Shown: positions 21,384 through 32,558 of the stretch, one piece after another
How the letters are laid out: each line of letters begins with the position of its first letter
Numbering within the stretch: the stretch's first letter is position 1
Assembly (NCBI RefSeq): GCF_000149955.1
Contig: NC_030995.1
Location: forward strand, 1,178,001-1,242,000
Direction of reading: 5' to 3'
Source of the DNA: Fusarium oxysporum f. sp. lycopersici 4287
Lineage: Eukaryota > Ascomycota > Sordariomycetes > Hypocreales > Nectriaceae
DNA: 64,000 nucleotides
Notes under the pieces: model-generated
Databases searched by the model: none
The model's input: the letters and a program-made list of their open reading frames with translations, nothing else
Told to the model about the DNA's origin: nothing
Program-made: the position numbers and the translations under genes

Positions 21384-23421
21384 GTATGCATGCGCTGGAC
21401 ACTTCAAAGCCACGCCTGAGATTCCAGGTCGAGCGGCCAGTCGGAGCGTAAACCCGTGGTTACCATCATGCCCGGATTCAACATCGGACATTGTCTCTAT
21501 CAAGAATAAACTCAACCCAGAACTAACCCTCCATCAGCAGCTCAACACCCTATTCTTTGCTTCTTGCTGACGTTTTGCATGAATATTGAATACTCTGCTG
21601 CCCTGAGCACTTTGGCTTTGGCAACACTCGACACGCTCTGGACACAAACACGAAAATCCTGTTCTGGCGAGGCATGAAGCAGAGCTACAGTTAAACCTTG
21701 GAAAAGATCTCGGAAATCTCGGGTTCTCCGTCACACCAGATACTAGAATCTTGAAGAAAGAACCTCATTCTGTCCTCTGATAGGCACGTCGTTAACATCC
21801 GGTCACGGTCCTTTTGCATGTCCGTCGATCATAATACTTGTAGAATGCTGAGAGCCCCTGTAACATCCCCAGCAGCAGTGAAGAAAACAGTATAGTGGCA
21901 CTTATATACCCCATATGTGACTCGATCTGATAACATGTCATGGCAGCACCCCTCAAATCCGGCACTGGAGACCCCATGAGCTTGCACTCGTTCAGACTAG
22001 TAGCCGCCGAAATTCGGTGCCAAGTGTAGACTAGCAGAGACGGCCCAAAATAATGCCGAAGATTGATTCGATTTCGCCTAATATCCCGTGGTTCATGTAC
22101 AGATGTGACCAGAGGTCACCAAACCTACAGTTTGACAAGGCCATCATATACATCAAATATAGCTTAGCCGAGTGATGGCTGGAGACAGTGCTCCTTGCGA
22201 GATCCACATGAGATCCGGCGCGTTAGGTAAACTTTGTTATTAGCCATGAGTCTAATGATGGTTTCATTGTTGTGGTAATAAACCTCCGGACGTATTATAG
22301 GGGCAGTGCTGGACAGCCGACCTGCTTCATAGGAATATAGGCCGCCACCAATACACGATCAACAACTACATTGCACAAACTTGGACATGAGGTCTTTGTT
22401 ACACTCTTGGCCTCGATTGCTACTTGGACATGCAGGTTGTGCGTACCTTACAGCGGAGGTCAGACAGCACTAGGCTTGAAGAACTTGGCAGTCGATGTAG
22501 AGGCGGTGGCGACGTCCAACAAGAGCAAAAGCTTTGTTGAAAGAAGACGTCGTATTGCCATAAAGCGGTGAGTGGTAAGCCATTCCGTGATCCGCCCTTG
22601 ATACGACTGTTGATCAACTTGAGACGTGGTAGAGCGCTTGCCACCTGACGTCCGGGGTAAAGAAACACTCCCTCCCAATCCACCTCCATTGAAGCTCCCG
22701 CATTCTTCGCTAAAGCTGAGCGATAAGAGGACTTACTGGTAGCCCTATGAGACTAGGAAGCTAGGTTGTACCTTGATGATTGCGGTCGTTTCTAGAGAGT
22801 TCCCGTCAAAGTTCTCACAGCCTCCACACCAAGCAACAAGAGCGTCGATCCAGAGACAGATGCGACTCAGGCAACCCTGCTAGCGTATATAGGTATCTCG
22901 GGAAGATGCGAGAGAGAGTTTTCGGCAGGAAGAGGCTTTTAACAATTGGCAATATTCAGCAAGGGTGACTGACGGTGGAGGACTTGATCAGTTTTGCTGG
23001 GGCAAGGAGCTCGTGGCAGGCGAACTCAAATACAGCGCTCATTCGTTGGCCACAACGTCCCTTGCCAGAATATAGGTAGCTAAACTTTAGTATAGTTATC
23101 TTACGATGGCAAAAAGGAACGTAATTCCTCACCGGTTCCTGGCCTGATATCGAGATGACATGTTTGATGCCAGGAGTGTTGATGGCCCCGCAACCCACAA
23201 CTATCACCGAATGAGGCCTTGTTTGTACGTACTCATGATTTCAGGAGACTGCGGAAACGCAGTCTTTCGATGAAACGTGACTAGTTCTGATAGTGGGACT
23301 GTCTTAGTCAAGCAACATGACCTGCTCATATGCCAGGAACATCGGGAGACGTCCCGGACGCTTCAATGCATAGAACATGCAGGACGAAGTGGCCATAAGC
23401 AACACCATCATCATGTCAAGC

Positions 23422-23540
23422 ACATACGACCAAAGGTAGTGGAAAATACGGGATCCCGTCCGCTCTCCCATAGTCAAGCCACTAACCGGCGGATTAGTAG
23501 TTGGGTCGGTGACGACCAGCGAATCCCCGCTGTTGTATGT
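23422..23540 (+). rRNA. 5S ribosomal RNA gene
   Basis: A 119-nt segment begins ACATACGACC and ends GTTGTATGT, so the ends pair as helix I. Inside are CGGGATCCCGTCCGCTCTCC, AGTCAAGCC, and the strongly conserved TTAGTAGTTGGGTCGGTGAC and GACCAGCGAATCCC, which contain loop E and the internal RNA polymerase III control region (box C). A run of six T residues follows at once (23540-23545) as terminator. The length, ends and order match Neurospora and Fusarium 5S rRNA. In these fungi 5S genes are dispersed singly among protein genes rather than in tandem arrays, with several sequence classes; this copy fits that pattern. It appears intact and probably active, though divergent copies may be pseudogenes. 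Confidence 0.95.
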
Positions 23541-23545
23541 TTTTT
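23540..23545 (+). terminator. RNA polymerase III terminator of the 5S gene
   Basis: Six consecutive T residues directly at the 3' end of the 5S rRNA sequence, the standard Pol III stop signal. Confidence 0.85.
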
Positions 23546-23867
23546 GCTGGATGCGTGTCTCTTCTTGTCTTGGGCTTCTTGCTTCAGATGGGAAGTATCG
23601 TCTTTTGTTCACGGCTGCGGCGAACACGTGGTCGATATCTGTGGTTGGGGTTGAGGGAGAATCGCGATGTTGAAACCGAAACCTGTTCTCATTCAGAAGA
23701 TGGCGTCAGGAGACCCTACCACGTTGAGCTACTCCACGATGTCCATTGCTGCTTTCAAAGTCGTTCGATGCGATGTTTTCTATTGTGAATCCTTCTATCC
23801 AGTCATTAATCGTGACATTACTCCGTTTCCATCTTTCCCATCAGATACCTCCAAGGGCTGATACTTT
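23541..23867. other. Intergenic region, 5S rRNA to ULA1 3' end
   Basis: 327 bases with no supported gene; convergent 3' flanks of the 5S gene and ULA1. Confidence 0.55.
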
Positions 23868-25624
23868 TTACAGGCGGAGGACCTGACAACGGCTGTCGAT
23901 ACCGTCGAAGATACAAGTGTTCTCGATGGGCACGTATTGCTTGGTGATGATTTTGATCATCTCTTGAGCAACCATGCCACCCGTGAGGGCTGATATGTTG
24001 TGAAGCTCGCCGCCGGCCGCGCGCTCAACCTCTTGGGCAGTCTTCTTGTAACGTTCATTTTCCGTGGCTTTTGGTGCGGCCTTACCAATGAAACCCATAA
24101 TCTCATCTGCAGAAGCAGTCTTGGTATTTGACGTTGCCAACAGGGCGAGGTACAGTGGGACCAGGGATAGAGGCATCTCGGGCCCAGCAAAGGCTGACAT
24201 CTCGTCGTTTGCTAGCTCTTGTTCTGTATGCTATATGTTATTAAAAGCCCTTCTGACCAGAAAGAGCTGTACTTACCGACAAGCTTATCGAGACTGGTAG
24301 TCTTGTCTCCAGGGGCATTAATGAGCTTGATAAAAGGAGCATTCTTGCAGAAGAGCTCGACCTGCTCGGGATCCACGTCCTGACCGCCAGGAAGACTTCG
24401 AGCGGTTTCCAAAACTTGACCAACATCCTGGCGAGCCCGTTCTTTGTAGATGTTCTGTAATTTGATGTACACGTTGGATTGAGCCTTCATGTCAGGCAGT
24501 CCTCCAGGGACAGGTAAACGGCCATGTTCGTCATAGAATCGTTTCACAGCCTCTGTGATGACCCAGAAGCCAGAGTTGATCTCCTCCTGGCAAAGGTTAG
24601 TGATGAAGTCAACATTAATTGCACTTGTTCTTACAGGATCTTGGTGCACATAGTCAAATACTTGTCGAAGAGAACTAGGAAGGGAGGGGGTTACGACATG
24701 CTTCATCACAGCAGCTATAGCCTCTTCAAAATTCTCTTCACCTCCCTCAGGGTTGTCTGTCCTCATGGCTTCGGAGACAGTTTTGCGGAATGCGGTCTTG
24801 TCGATGTAGCTGGTAGGGTAAGCGCCGTCGTGAGCTTCTTTCCATTGCTCTAGATAATGAAGGAGAATAACGACCATAGGTAAGTGACCATGCTCATGAC
24901 TATCGAGGTTGTCGATGTTTTCAGTCATGCTCTGGGAAAACTCAAGGAGTTCAGGCCAAGGGGCTAGAAGTCGCAGATCTGTAGTGGCGGTCTCGTCGGG
25001 ATGGGTGTCAACGATAGGAAATGTGCCGGGTAAGGTGGTCTTGAAGTAGGAGTAGTATCCCACGGAATGAACCGCAATTATAGGAATTTTATGTTGGTGA
25101 GAATAATTTTGAATTAGCTGGACCTGATCATGAGGCAAAGGAAGAGCATATAGGATCATGGTGAATGTTGGCGAGCTACTGAGTAGGTGATCTAGGTGGA
25201 AATATTCATCCTGAGATATGTCAGTGGGATGGATCATTGCGGCTGGGCAGATTGAACGACATACCTGGGTTTTAGGATACCATTCACCCTGTACTTCAGG
25301 GTTAAGTTCCAAGAGAAAATTGGTGCAAGCTTCAGCTCTGGACTTGCCCAGCCAGCTATCATCTACGAAGAAATTGACACCCAAATCTTGATGAGTTACA
25401 GCGTTCTGGTCGGCAATGGTGAATCGGCCAATACCAGGCAGAACAAGATTCTTGAGAGTCTCAACGCCGACAGTACCAGCACCGGAGTTAACGAGGAGAA
25501 TATTGGCCGACTCGAGAGCAGCCTGACCAGAGGCAGCCCAAAGTCGGAGTTGGCGGTCATATTTCCGCTCCTTCTCTGATGGACCTTGAAGTACCGGAGG
25601 GGTCTGGATCATGACATCGGCCAT
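23868..25624 (-). CDS. ULA1: NEDD8-activating enzyme E1 regulatory subunit (Ula1/APP-BP1)
   Basis: Partner of Uba3 in activating the ubiquitin-like protein Rub1/NEDD8 for cullin modification. Four exons (25624-25266, 25211-24635, 24586-24277, 24223-23868) give 533 aa, the normal length. The N-terminus shows the ThiF-like block: EKERKYDRQLRLWAASGQAA, ILLVNSGAGTVGVETLKNLV and the FTIADQNAVTHQDLGVNFFV region. Further landmarks are the PKTQ-to-DEYFHLDHL junction, SGFWVITEAVKRFYDEHGRL and, at the end, ALTGGMVAQEMIKIITKQYV. The catalytic cysteine belongs to Uba3, so its lack here is expected. Introns 1 (54 nt) and 2 (48 nt) are multiples of three without stops and are recognised only by GTATGT and GTAAGA donors and by gaps against the family. 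The start is chosen at MADVMIQTPPVLQGPSEKER. Confidence 0.92.
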
Positions 25625-27539
25625 ATTGAGGTCCGATGCTGATGAACGAGAGTGTACTTGTACGTGACTGTGACTGTGACTGTCCAGGTAATGATGCGAT
25701 GTGGCACCGCGTAGCTTGCTCTGTAAGAAGTCACACAGCGAGCAGACGGACTTCGGATAAACGAGTGCCGCGAGACCCTCGATAAGATGTGAGAGACTGC
25801 TGGTATAGATGCTATTGATGAAGCTCTCGAATGGAGTGGGTGAAGACGGTGTCGAATAATCGAGCAAGGTTGCTGAGTAGTGCACTGCCTAGCAATAGAC
25901 CAACCATTTCCGACCACTCACTGTTCGACGTGGGGCTAAACTGCGCTACGTCACAACTGGGAGTAGCCGCTCAAGTGGAGTACTCGCGTGGTAGAAGCTC
26001 GTGATTGGGTTATCTTTGTCGGAACTGCTGAAATGGTGCTCTTGCCTTGTGATGACTTTTGAAGGAATAGATGTGAGACACGAGAAGGATATGGGACGGA
26101 CGTAGAGCTGGTGATTTAAATGAAATTATTTTGGCTTCTTGTATTAGCTTGGGGACAATATCAAAAGTATATTACAGTTTCTCGCCGAATTTGAGGGCAC
26201 AGCTCAGGACATCCGAGAGTAAAAGCCTTGAGGACGAACTTGAGCCGAGCCAACCATTACATGCAAACAACATTAAGTTTTGTTGTGATGCTCTGACGAT
26301 GATAGTTACTAAACTATTGAGCTGAGTGAAGAGAGAAAAAGATATAACTGGGTAAGGTTTACTAAGTCCATACTATTTAAATTTACCCAAACCTTTTCTT
26401 TTTGTGGTTTGGATAGAGGTCCTGAGATTTTTTGCCTGCCCCTAGGTATACAAGCCGTCCCACTCGTTCCAATATGACCGACCCCAGGGTCTATGTATGA
26501 GGTAATGCAGAATCCTTCGGCAAAAAGATGGAGTGATTGCAAAGCCTAGGGCACCAGGATGAGACGTTTAATCTTTTGAATGGACCTTATGACCTTAAAG
26601 ATGAAACGGAAATCCGTGCTGAACTTCACCGTCCGCTCTCAACGTTGTACGGTGGAAGATGCTTGATTCGCTGATAAAAACTCCGAGACCGACACTTGCA
26701 GCCAAACAAGCATTTCTCTGCACGACCGGACTTTCAGATTCTAGCAGACAGCTTTTTCGATACATCGGAGAGCCGCACGTAACCATAAGTAGCTACTTTG
26801 CCTTACCCAGGAGGTATCTAGCGGTTTGCTCATTTCTCTTCAAGCTTCAGGATTGGCTTCCTTTCTTCGAATTGATTTCCCATTTACGCCTAGCGCTGGC
26901 CTTCAAGATCTTCAATCCCCAATCTATCAAACACCCAGGGATGAGACCTTGGGATCTCCCAATCATTCTACGAGATCATCATAAGCGAATGCGAGAGTGG
27001 ACCCTCCATCACTCCACTTCAACGTCCTCAAGCTGACTGCTTCACTAAGATAGCTCGGACTCGCAGCCGGGAAGTCATGTTGGTCCCCAATTCCATTTTA
27101 GTGATTCTCATAGCATGTCTCGCAAATCTTTGGCCGGGGTCATTATATGCGAGAGATGCATCATCGTCAGCGGAATGCCTACATCCAGATCTCCGGGACC
27201 ACTTACTTGCAGCCCTCATCCTGATCATATAAGGGACGGAAACTTCTGATCACTTTGTTTTAGTATAACAAAATATCAAGACTGATCGAGACAAACGAAG
27301 CACCAGAATAAAGACCTATTACTCGTACTTGCTACTTATTGTTTGGTGATCGAGAGTCCCCACGCGCCAGTGATTCAGCCAAACCTGCTTGCAGTGCAAC
27401 ATTTCCTGAAGATTTTGGGGCGCCCATCAGGACTACCCAACTCCCACAGTCAACTACTTCATCCCACCGTTGTTGCAATCTTCTTGAAATATACCACAGG
27501 AATCCTGTCGCCTTTCTCATCTCCTTTCACACACCCATC
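25625..27539. other. Intergenic region between ULA1 and MFS transporter (divergent)
   Basis: 1.9 kb between two start codons. No gene is supported. A plus-strand 125-codon frame at 26659-27036 has no domain or splice support. An 87-codon in-frame extension upstream of the ULA1 ATG lacks conservation features. The region probably holds the promoter of the transporter. Confidence 0.55.
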
Positions 27540-29446
27540 ATGGATGCAAGAGTAACTGAGAAGGATACGCGCACCCAAGACGATGGCAAACCAGAAACCA
27601 TCTCGGGCTCCCAAACAGAGCGCTCACTTCCCGTTTCAGACCGCGACGAAACTGAAGTCCATGTAATCCCACCTGCTCGTTTCTGGGGCCTCTGTGTTGG
27701 GTATGTCCCATCATCTCTTGCCCTAGCCCGCTGCTAACACATACTTCAAGAGTCCTTCTAGGCCTGTTCCTGTCTATGATCGACACCTCTATCGTTGCAA
27801 CAAGTCTACACAGTATCGGAGTCGACTTTGAGGTCCTCGAGGACGTCAACTGGGTTGCTCTCGCATACACTCTTGCATATCTCGGATGCGCCATCGTCTT
27901 CGCTCGTATATCCGATATTGTTGGACGTCGCGATGCCTTTATCGCAGCCTATATAATCTTCTTCATATTTTCTATTGCCTGTGGCTTTGCACGGAGTATT
28001 AACCAACTCATCGCATTTCGTGCTCTGCAGGGCATCGGAGGTTCAGGTATGCTCTACTGAACCGTCATATTCCCCAGGCCGTTAACAGAGTCAGGACTGT
28101 ACTCTCTCACGATGATCATGCTGCCTGAAATCAGCCCAGATAGCATGAAGCAGCACATAGCGGCTCTGGTAGGCTTGGTCATTACCATGTCAGGTGTCCT
28201 TGGCCCTGTTCTGGGTGGTATCTTGACACACTATGCTTCTTGGAGATGGGTGTTTTGGATCAAGTATTGCTCCTCCTTAAGATAGATGCTTTATCATGTA
28301 GCTAACAACTTGCAGTGGCCCTGTTGGTTTTGTATCTCTCGTCATATTTATCTTGACTTGGCCTAAACCGGAATACCTACCATCACAAGAACGACGTGCT
28401 TGGAAAGAACTTGACTTTCTTGGGTCCCTCCTTGCTATTGCTGCTGCAGTTTTGGTCGTTTTCTCATTTCAGAATGCTGGCACAGAAAGATCTAACGATG
28501 GATGGAAAACTTCCATATTCATTGCACCTCTGGTTTTTGGCCTGCTTGCATGCGGTCTACTCATTGCTTGGCAGATCTTCATTCAGCATCGATGGCACGA
28601 TCGGTTTGCTTCCGCATTCCCAATCAACATCTTTCGCAATAGGATCTACTCTACTGCCATTGTCAACACCCTCCTCAACGGCTTTCCTTACTTGCTGCTC
28701 ATCTATGCCATACCCCTACGCTTCCAAGTTGTTAGTGGCAAGTCTGCTCTCATCTCGGGCGTCATGTTGCTTCCTATGTTGGGGACAGCCGCTATTGGCA
28801 GCCTTTTAGCAGGCAAGATTAACGCCACCAAGAACTACACCTTTGAGTCATTGGTACTTGGCTCAAGTGTTATGACAATCGGCTGCGGATTGCTCACGTC
28901 GTTATCACATGAGCCCAATGATGCAAAACTTCTTGGTTACATGACATTTTGTGGTCTTGGCTTTGGCTTAACCGTCGCGTCTTCGACAATGTTATCAACG
29001 GTTGAGGTGCCTATTAGGGACTATGGTATGCATCACAGCTTGGGTCGTGGAAGAAGACTTTTGCTAACAACACATCATTAGCGCCCGCACAGGGTATTCT
29101 CTCTCAAGTTCGGCTCTTGGGTGGTAGCTTGGGCATCGCAGCATCATCAGCCTTGCTGAACGAGAAAAGCTCAAAGTATCTTTCGGGTGTTCTTACGGCC
29201 TATGAGCAAGCAACAATTGGTGGTTCTAACACACATCTCACTAATGCACAGTGGTCAGCTGTCCGCTATACCTACGCTGATGCATTTCAGGTAGAGATGA
29301 AGATAGCAACAGTAGTTGCAGCTTGCTCAGTCATATCCGCATTTGGTGCCTTTCGAAAAGGGCGTCTTTTGATAGCCGAGCAAAGGAAGATAATTGTTAG
29401 AGAAGAGGAAGCCCGCCGCCGTGCACAAACGGCACAGGTTGTATAG
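27540..29446 (+). CDS. Major facilitator superfamily drug:H+ antiporter, 14-TM (DHA2) type
   Basis: Five exons (27540-27700, 27751-28046, 28095-28263, 28316-29025, 29082-29446) give 566 aa. All four introns have GTATGN or GTATTG donors and AAG/CAG/TAG acceptors and keep the frame. After a 53-residue hydrophilic N-terminus comes the first helix (GLFLSMIDTSIVATSL), then DVNWVALAYTLAYLGCAIVF, motif A as ARISDIVGRRDAF, and RALQGIGGSGLYSLTMIMLP with motif C-like GVLGPVLGGILTHYASWRWV. Later helices bring the total to about 14. This is the fungal DHA2 family of toxin and drug exporters (family knowledge). The substrate cannot be told from sequence. The neighbours are housekeeping genes, so there is no sign of a biosynthetic cluster. 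Confidence 0.9.
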
Positions 29447-29770
29447 AACAACCTCGGCTTGTGTTTATACACAGGATATCACACCACACACAGGGTTGCA
29501 TCTCGGCGTTACAGTCTTTTGACTTAAGTATCTTTAGGGTTGTATTGTAAATCAATAGGGGTCTAGATCTTCTTGTCAACTCTTATTTTTTCCTTGTCTC
29601 CCAGCAAAGGGTCACTGTAGCCTGCTAAAGCGACACACCTTATTTCCGCACTTATAACCAAGGGGAAGAAGTATGAGCTGCACACCACTATAGCCGCCAC
29701 CAAAGAAAGAAGAGCTATACAAGACATCATATTGAATGGGAAGCATCTGAGTCGTTGGTCGTTATATTAT
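29447..29770. other. Convergent 3' flanks, MFS transporter and TRS85
   Basis: 324 bases between converging genes. Nothing recognisable beyond 3' untranslated sequence. Confidence 0.6.
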
Positions 29771-32044
29771 CTATGTGCCATCATCCATACTACTACCTTC
29801 CTCCTTCGTTGTATCCCGATACATGTCCACCGCTGCTGTACTTGGCCTCCTCGGCTTCATATCATTGAGGGCCTCACTCTCCTCATCAATATCGTCATCG
29901 TCATCCCCCTCGCCGTCGTCATCCGACGGGTCTGGCGACTCTGCAAGACTGTGCTGCAGTGATGCCATGAAGTCACCTGCTGCCTCAAACTTGGTGATCC
30001 CCTCCTTATGAGGCAAAGTCGAGTACATCCTCTGGGCCTCGTCAAGACATCGCCTTGCCTGGATGTGCTTGGACTGCTGAAGCCAGGCATCTGCGCTGAG
30101 CACGCTCCAAGTTGCTGATTTTCGACGGCGCGAACCCCAGTGCCAACTGCCGACCCCCTCTTTCGAACCATAGCAAATAGCGATTCGTTCCTTTATCAAT
30201 GCATCACCCACGCTGCCCGAGATCTTGGACTCAAGAAGCCTCACGCCCCAGCGGCCTGCATCATCAATATTGGTCCCACCCCGTAAACGCAGCAGCTCCA
30301 AACCCAGGAGCAAGCTTCGCAATGCTCCGTAGGGGGCACTGCACCGGGTGTTGTAGGAGTAAAACGCAGCCTCCAACATTTGATCTATTGTCTCGGCACG
30401 ATTCTTTGATGACATCTGTTGTGGGAGAAGTAAAAGACTTAGCGCAGCCATCTCATTGGCAGCGGCGTGATGTTTCCAGGCCTTGGAATCGCTAAAATCG
30501 GATCTCAAAAGATCATATGTTGAATGCGCCAGTTTCCAATCCCTCAACATAAAGGCGTAGTCCGCCAATTTTCGCATAATAGCCTCAGGGGCTTCTGATC
30601 CATAGAACCCAGCAGCATTGTAGTTGTCTCTTGCGTTGCTTGTACCTGTGGAATTCCTGGAGCTGCCGGTGAACGCCCACTTCCTGGATAAATTCATGAA
30701 GCGACCCGTGAGACCTCTTCGGCGGGAAGCAACTTGGTCATTCCACAACGATACATTTCGTTCCATGGTAGGGATGACAGACATGGTCACCATCTCACGC
30801 ACAAACGTACGAATGGCAGTAGCGTCAGATTCAAATATGTAGCGTGTTGGGTCCTCAAAGTCCTCGTCGTCTTCACTCCTTCGGATATCTTCCAGTTCCT
30901 CTTGCGCTGACATCCAGTCGCTGCGGGGAAGCGGAATACTGTCGTCGTCTGTCTCGGCACTTTGGCTGCTTCTCAATCGAAGAAAATGGCAATGGGGTCC
31001 CATATTTCGTTTCATTTGTTCAAACAGCCCCATAGATCTTGTTATGTCGTCCTTCTCTTCATCGTGGACTAGGACATAGTATCGAATAAATTCACTGTCT
31101 ACCCAAAGCGGAAGTTTTCGGCTCCCCTCCTTTGTCTCTGTGTAGAGTTTCTTTAGCTCTTCGAGAGGATTCGGATTCCGTGAGCTAATGGCAACAACAC
31201 ATGCTACCGGATGTGAAAAGGTTTCATGGGGTGAAATAGGAAGGCCAGATAGCAACCGTCGCAAATAAAGAGCGTAATATGGTGATGTCTCTTCTGAGCC
31301 CGTGTCTGGACCCGCGAACAAGCCATGCTGGGGCAGCGCTGCGAACGACTCCTCTGCATAGGACAAATGGCTGTTGACTACAGCTTCCGCGTCCATGAGA
31401 AATTGCTTATCCCTGGATGTGCTCGCTTGGCTGCCATTCTGACCTGGCGAGGATGCAGGATTCCTGAAACCCGAAACTGTGGGGTCGGGGTGTTCAATAT
31501 TGTCACCGAATCTTGTAAACCTGATAGAGAAGCCTTCTACGGCTTTGCTCATTCCGTTGCTATCCCTGATCGTAACTTTGCCTGGCACGTCTTCACCAAA
31601 GGGTCTAAGTAGTTCCCAGAGACCATTTCGAAAGCCCTTCTCGTCCATCAAAGTATCTGTATCATGGGAAGAGTAGATTGAGACATGAGGTACGAATGCC
31701 CGGAGGATGAGATTCAAAGGTTCGGATCCATCGCCCCCAGTCTCAGGTAGTGGGCGGCTTGGTCGGGCATCGAAGACGGTATGGGAGAGAACTCGAGAGG
31801 GCGATCCTCGACCAGCTGGGGATATTGAGCGCGATCCAGGTGGAGAGAGAGTCGAGGCATATAAGGAGGCAGCCGACGGGTTGGAGCGACGAAAGGCCAG
31901 ATTGGTTTCCGATTGCGATAATGGTAGTGACTCTAATACAGGTGTGGAGTGTCGCGACTTTGTAAGTTTCATTGCAGACGCGGCTGCGGGTAACGCCTGG
32001 AGCGGTTCCGTCGGCGAAGCTGCATTCTCGATAGATTGTGGCAT
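29771..32044 (-). CDS. TRS85: TRAPP III complex subunit Trs85
   Basis: Subunit specific to TRAPP III, the Rab1/Ypt1 exchange factor acting in autophagy and early secretory traffic. It is a 757-residue intronless gene. The N-terminal 100 residues are serine and proline rich; the conserved part starts at EPLNLILRAFVPHVSIYSSH, typical of the Trs85/TRAPPC8 family, followed by GLWELLRPFGEDVPGKVTIRD and SIRFTRFGDN. Later blocks include ALYLRRLLSGLPISPHETFS, PLWVDSEFIRYYVLVHDEE and TRYIFESDATAIRTFVREMV, then a TPR-like helical half (KLADYAFMLRDWKLAHSTYD). The end is a short acidic tail (SDDDGEGDDDDDIDEESEAL). The length is normal. It is divergent from BUD13. Confidence 0.93.
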   Translation of the reverse strand: MPQSIENAASPTEPLQALPAAASAMKLTKSRHSTPVLESLPLSQSETNLAFRRSNPSAASLYASTLSPPGSRSISPAGRGSPSRVLSHTVFDARPSRPLPETGGDGSEPLNLILRAFVPHVSIYSSHDTDTLMDEKGFRNGLWELLRPFGEDVPGKVTIRDSNGMSKAVEGFSIRFTRFGDNIEHPDPTVSGFRNPASSPGQNGSQASTSRDKQFLMDAEAVVNSHLSYAEESFAALPQHGLFAGPDTGSEETSPYYALYLRRLLSGLPISPHETFSHPVACVVAISSRNPNPLEELKKLYTETKEGSRKLPLWVDSEFIRYYVLVHDEEKDDITRSMGLFEQMKRNMGPHCHFLRLRSSQSAETDDDSIPLPRSDWMSAQEELEDIRRSEDDEDFEDPTRYIFESDATAIRTFVREMVTMSVIPTMERNVSLWNDQVASRRRGLTGRFMNLSRKWAFTGSSRNSTGTSNARDNYNAAGFYGSEAPEAIMRKLADYAFMLRDWKLAHSTYDLLRSDFSDSKAWKHHAAANEMAALSLLLLPQQMSSKNRAETIDQMLEAAFYSYNTRCSAPYGALRSLLLGLELLRLRGGTNIDDAGRWGVRLLESKISGSVGDALIKERIAICYGSKEGVGSWHWGSRRRKSATWSVLSADAWLQQSKHIQARRCLDEAQRMYSTLPHKEGITKFEAAGDFMASLQHSLAESPDPSDDDGEGDDDDDIDEESEALNDMKPRRPSTAAVDMYRDTTKEEGSSMDDGT

Positions 32045-32558
32045 GAAGGCGATGGCGAGCAGCGGCTTGCGGTGATGATGTCGGACGGGGTCGTAATCGT
32101 AGGGGTCCTAGGATATAGGTATGATATAGGGCCGGACTTCGGAGGACTATGAGGCGTAAGAAGGTGAGGGTGAAAAGCGAATAGTATAGGCCACAACTCG
32201 GCTCGGCATGATCCTGTCACTGAAGCAAATGGGACATTAGGTGAATATAGGTAACCAACGCCTTTAAACTTGAAGAACTTTGATCTTAGATTAGCAACAA
32301 AGGTTGGGCGATCATGTGGAAACTCGGGATATGATGGCGGTACGTATCCTTACCTCATTGTGGGTGCGCCCAGACCGGGACAGCCAGGGACAGCGGACAA
32401 CGGAAAGTTGAGCTCTCCACTGTAATTGCTCTACCGAGGCGAGAGCCGCAATATGTGATAGCTGCATATCTGTACGGGAACATTCAAGGTTCCTAACTCA
32501 AAAGGTAAGTCCTGTCACTCTCCTTTTAACCCAGTCTCTGTCGCATAAAAAAAACAAA
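32045..32558. other. Divergent promoter region TRS85/BUD13
   Basis: 514 bases between the two start codons. No gene seen, and no motif I can assign with confidence. Confidence 0.55.

Larger units (their letters stand above)
18810..23421. other. 4.6-kb gene-poor region upstream of the zinc-cluster gene
   Basis: I find no supported gene in this stretch, the largest gap in the window. Open frames are short, repetitive and free of paired splice signals. It contains several simple repeats: CACGA units (19153-19170), TAG x10, CAAAT x6 and GTCT x5, plus GGCAGG-type runs near 19.55 kb. It ends at the 5S rRNA gene. It may be the long promoter and leader of the zinc-cluster gene, or may hold an unspliced or non-coding transcript that cannot be recognised from sequence alone. 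Confidence 0.55.

Noticed and set aside
26659..27036. 125-codon plus-strand frame before the MFS gene
   Set aside because: No domain, no introns, and it lies in the likely promoter of the transporter; insufficient support.
27540..29446. MFS transporter as part of a secondary-metabolite cluster
   Set aside because: Its neighbours are ULA1 and TRS85, both housekeeping; no synthase or tailoring enzymes nearby.
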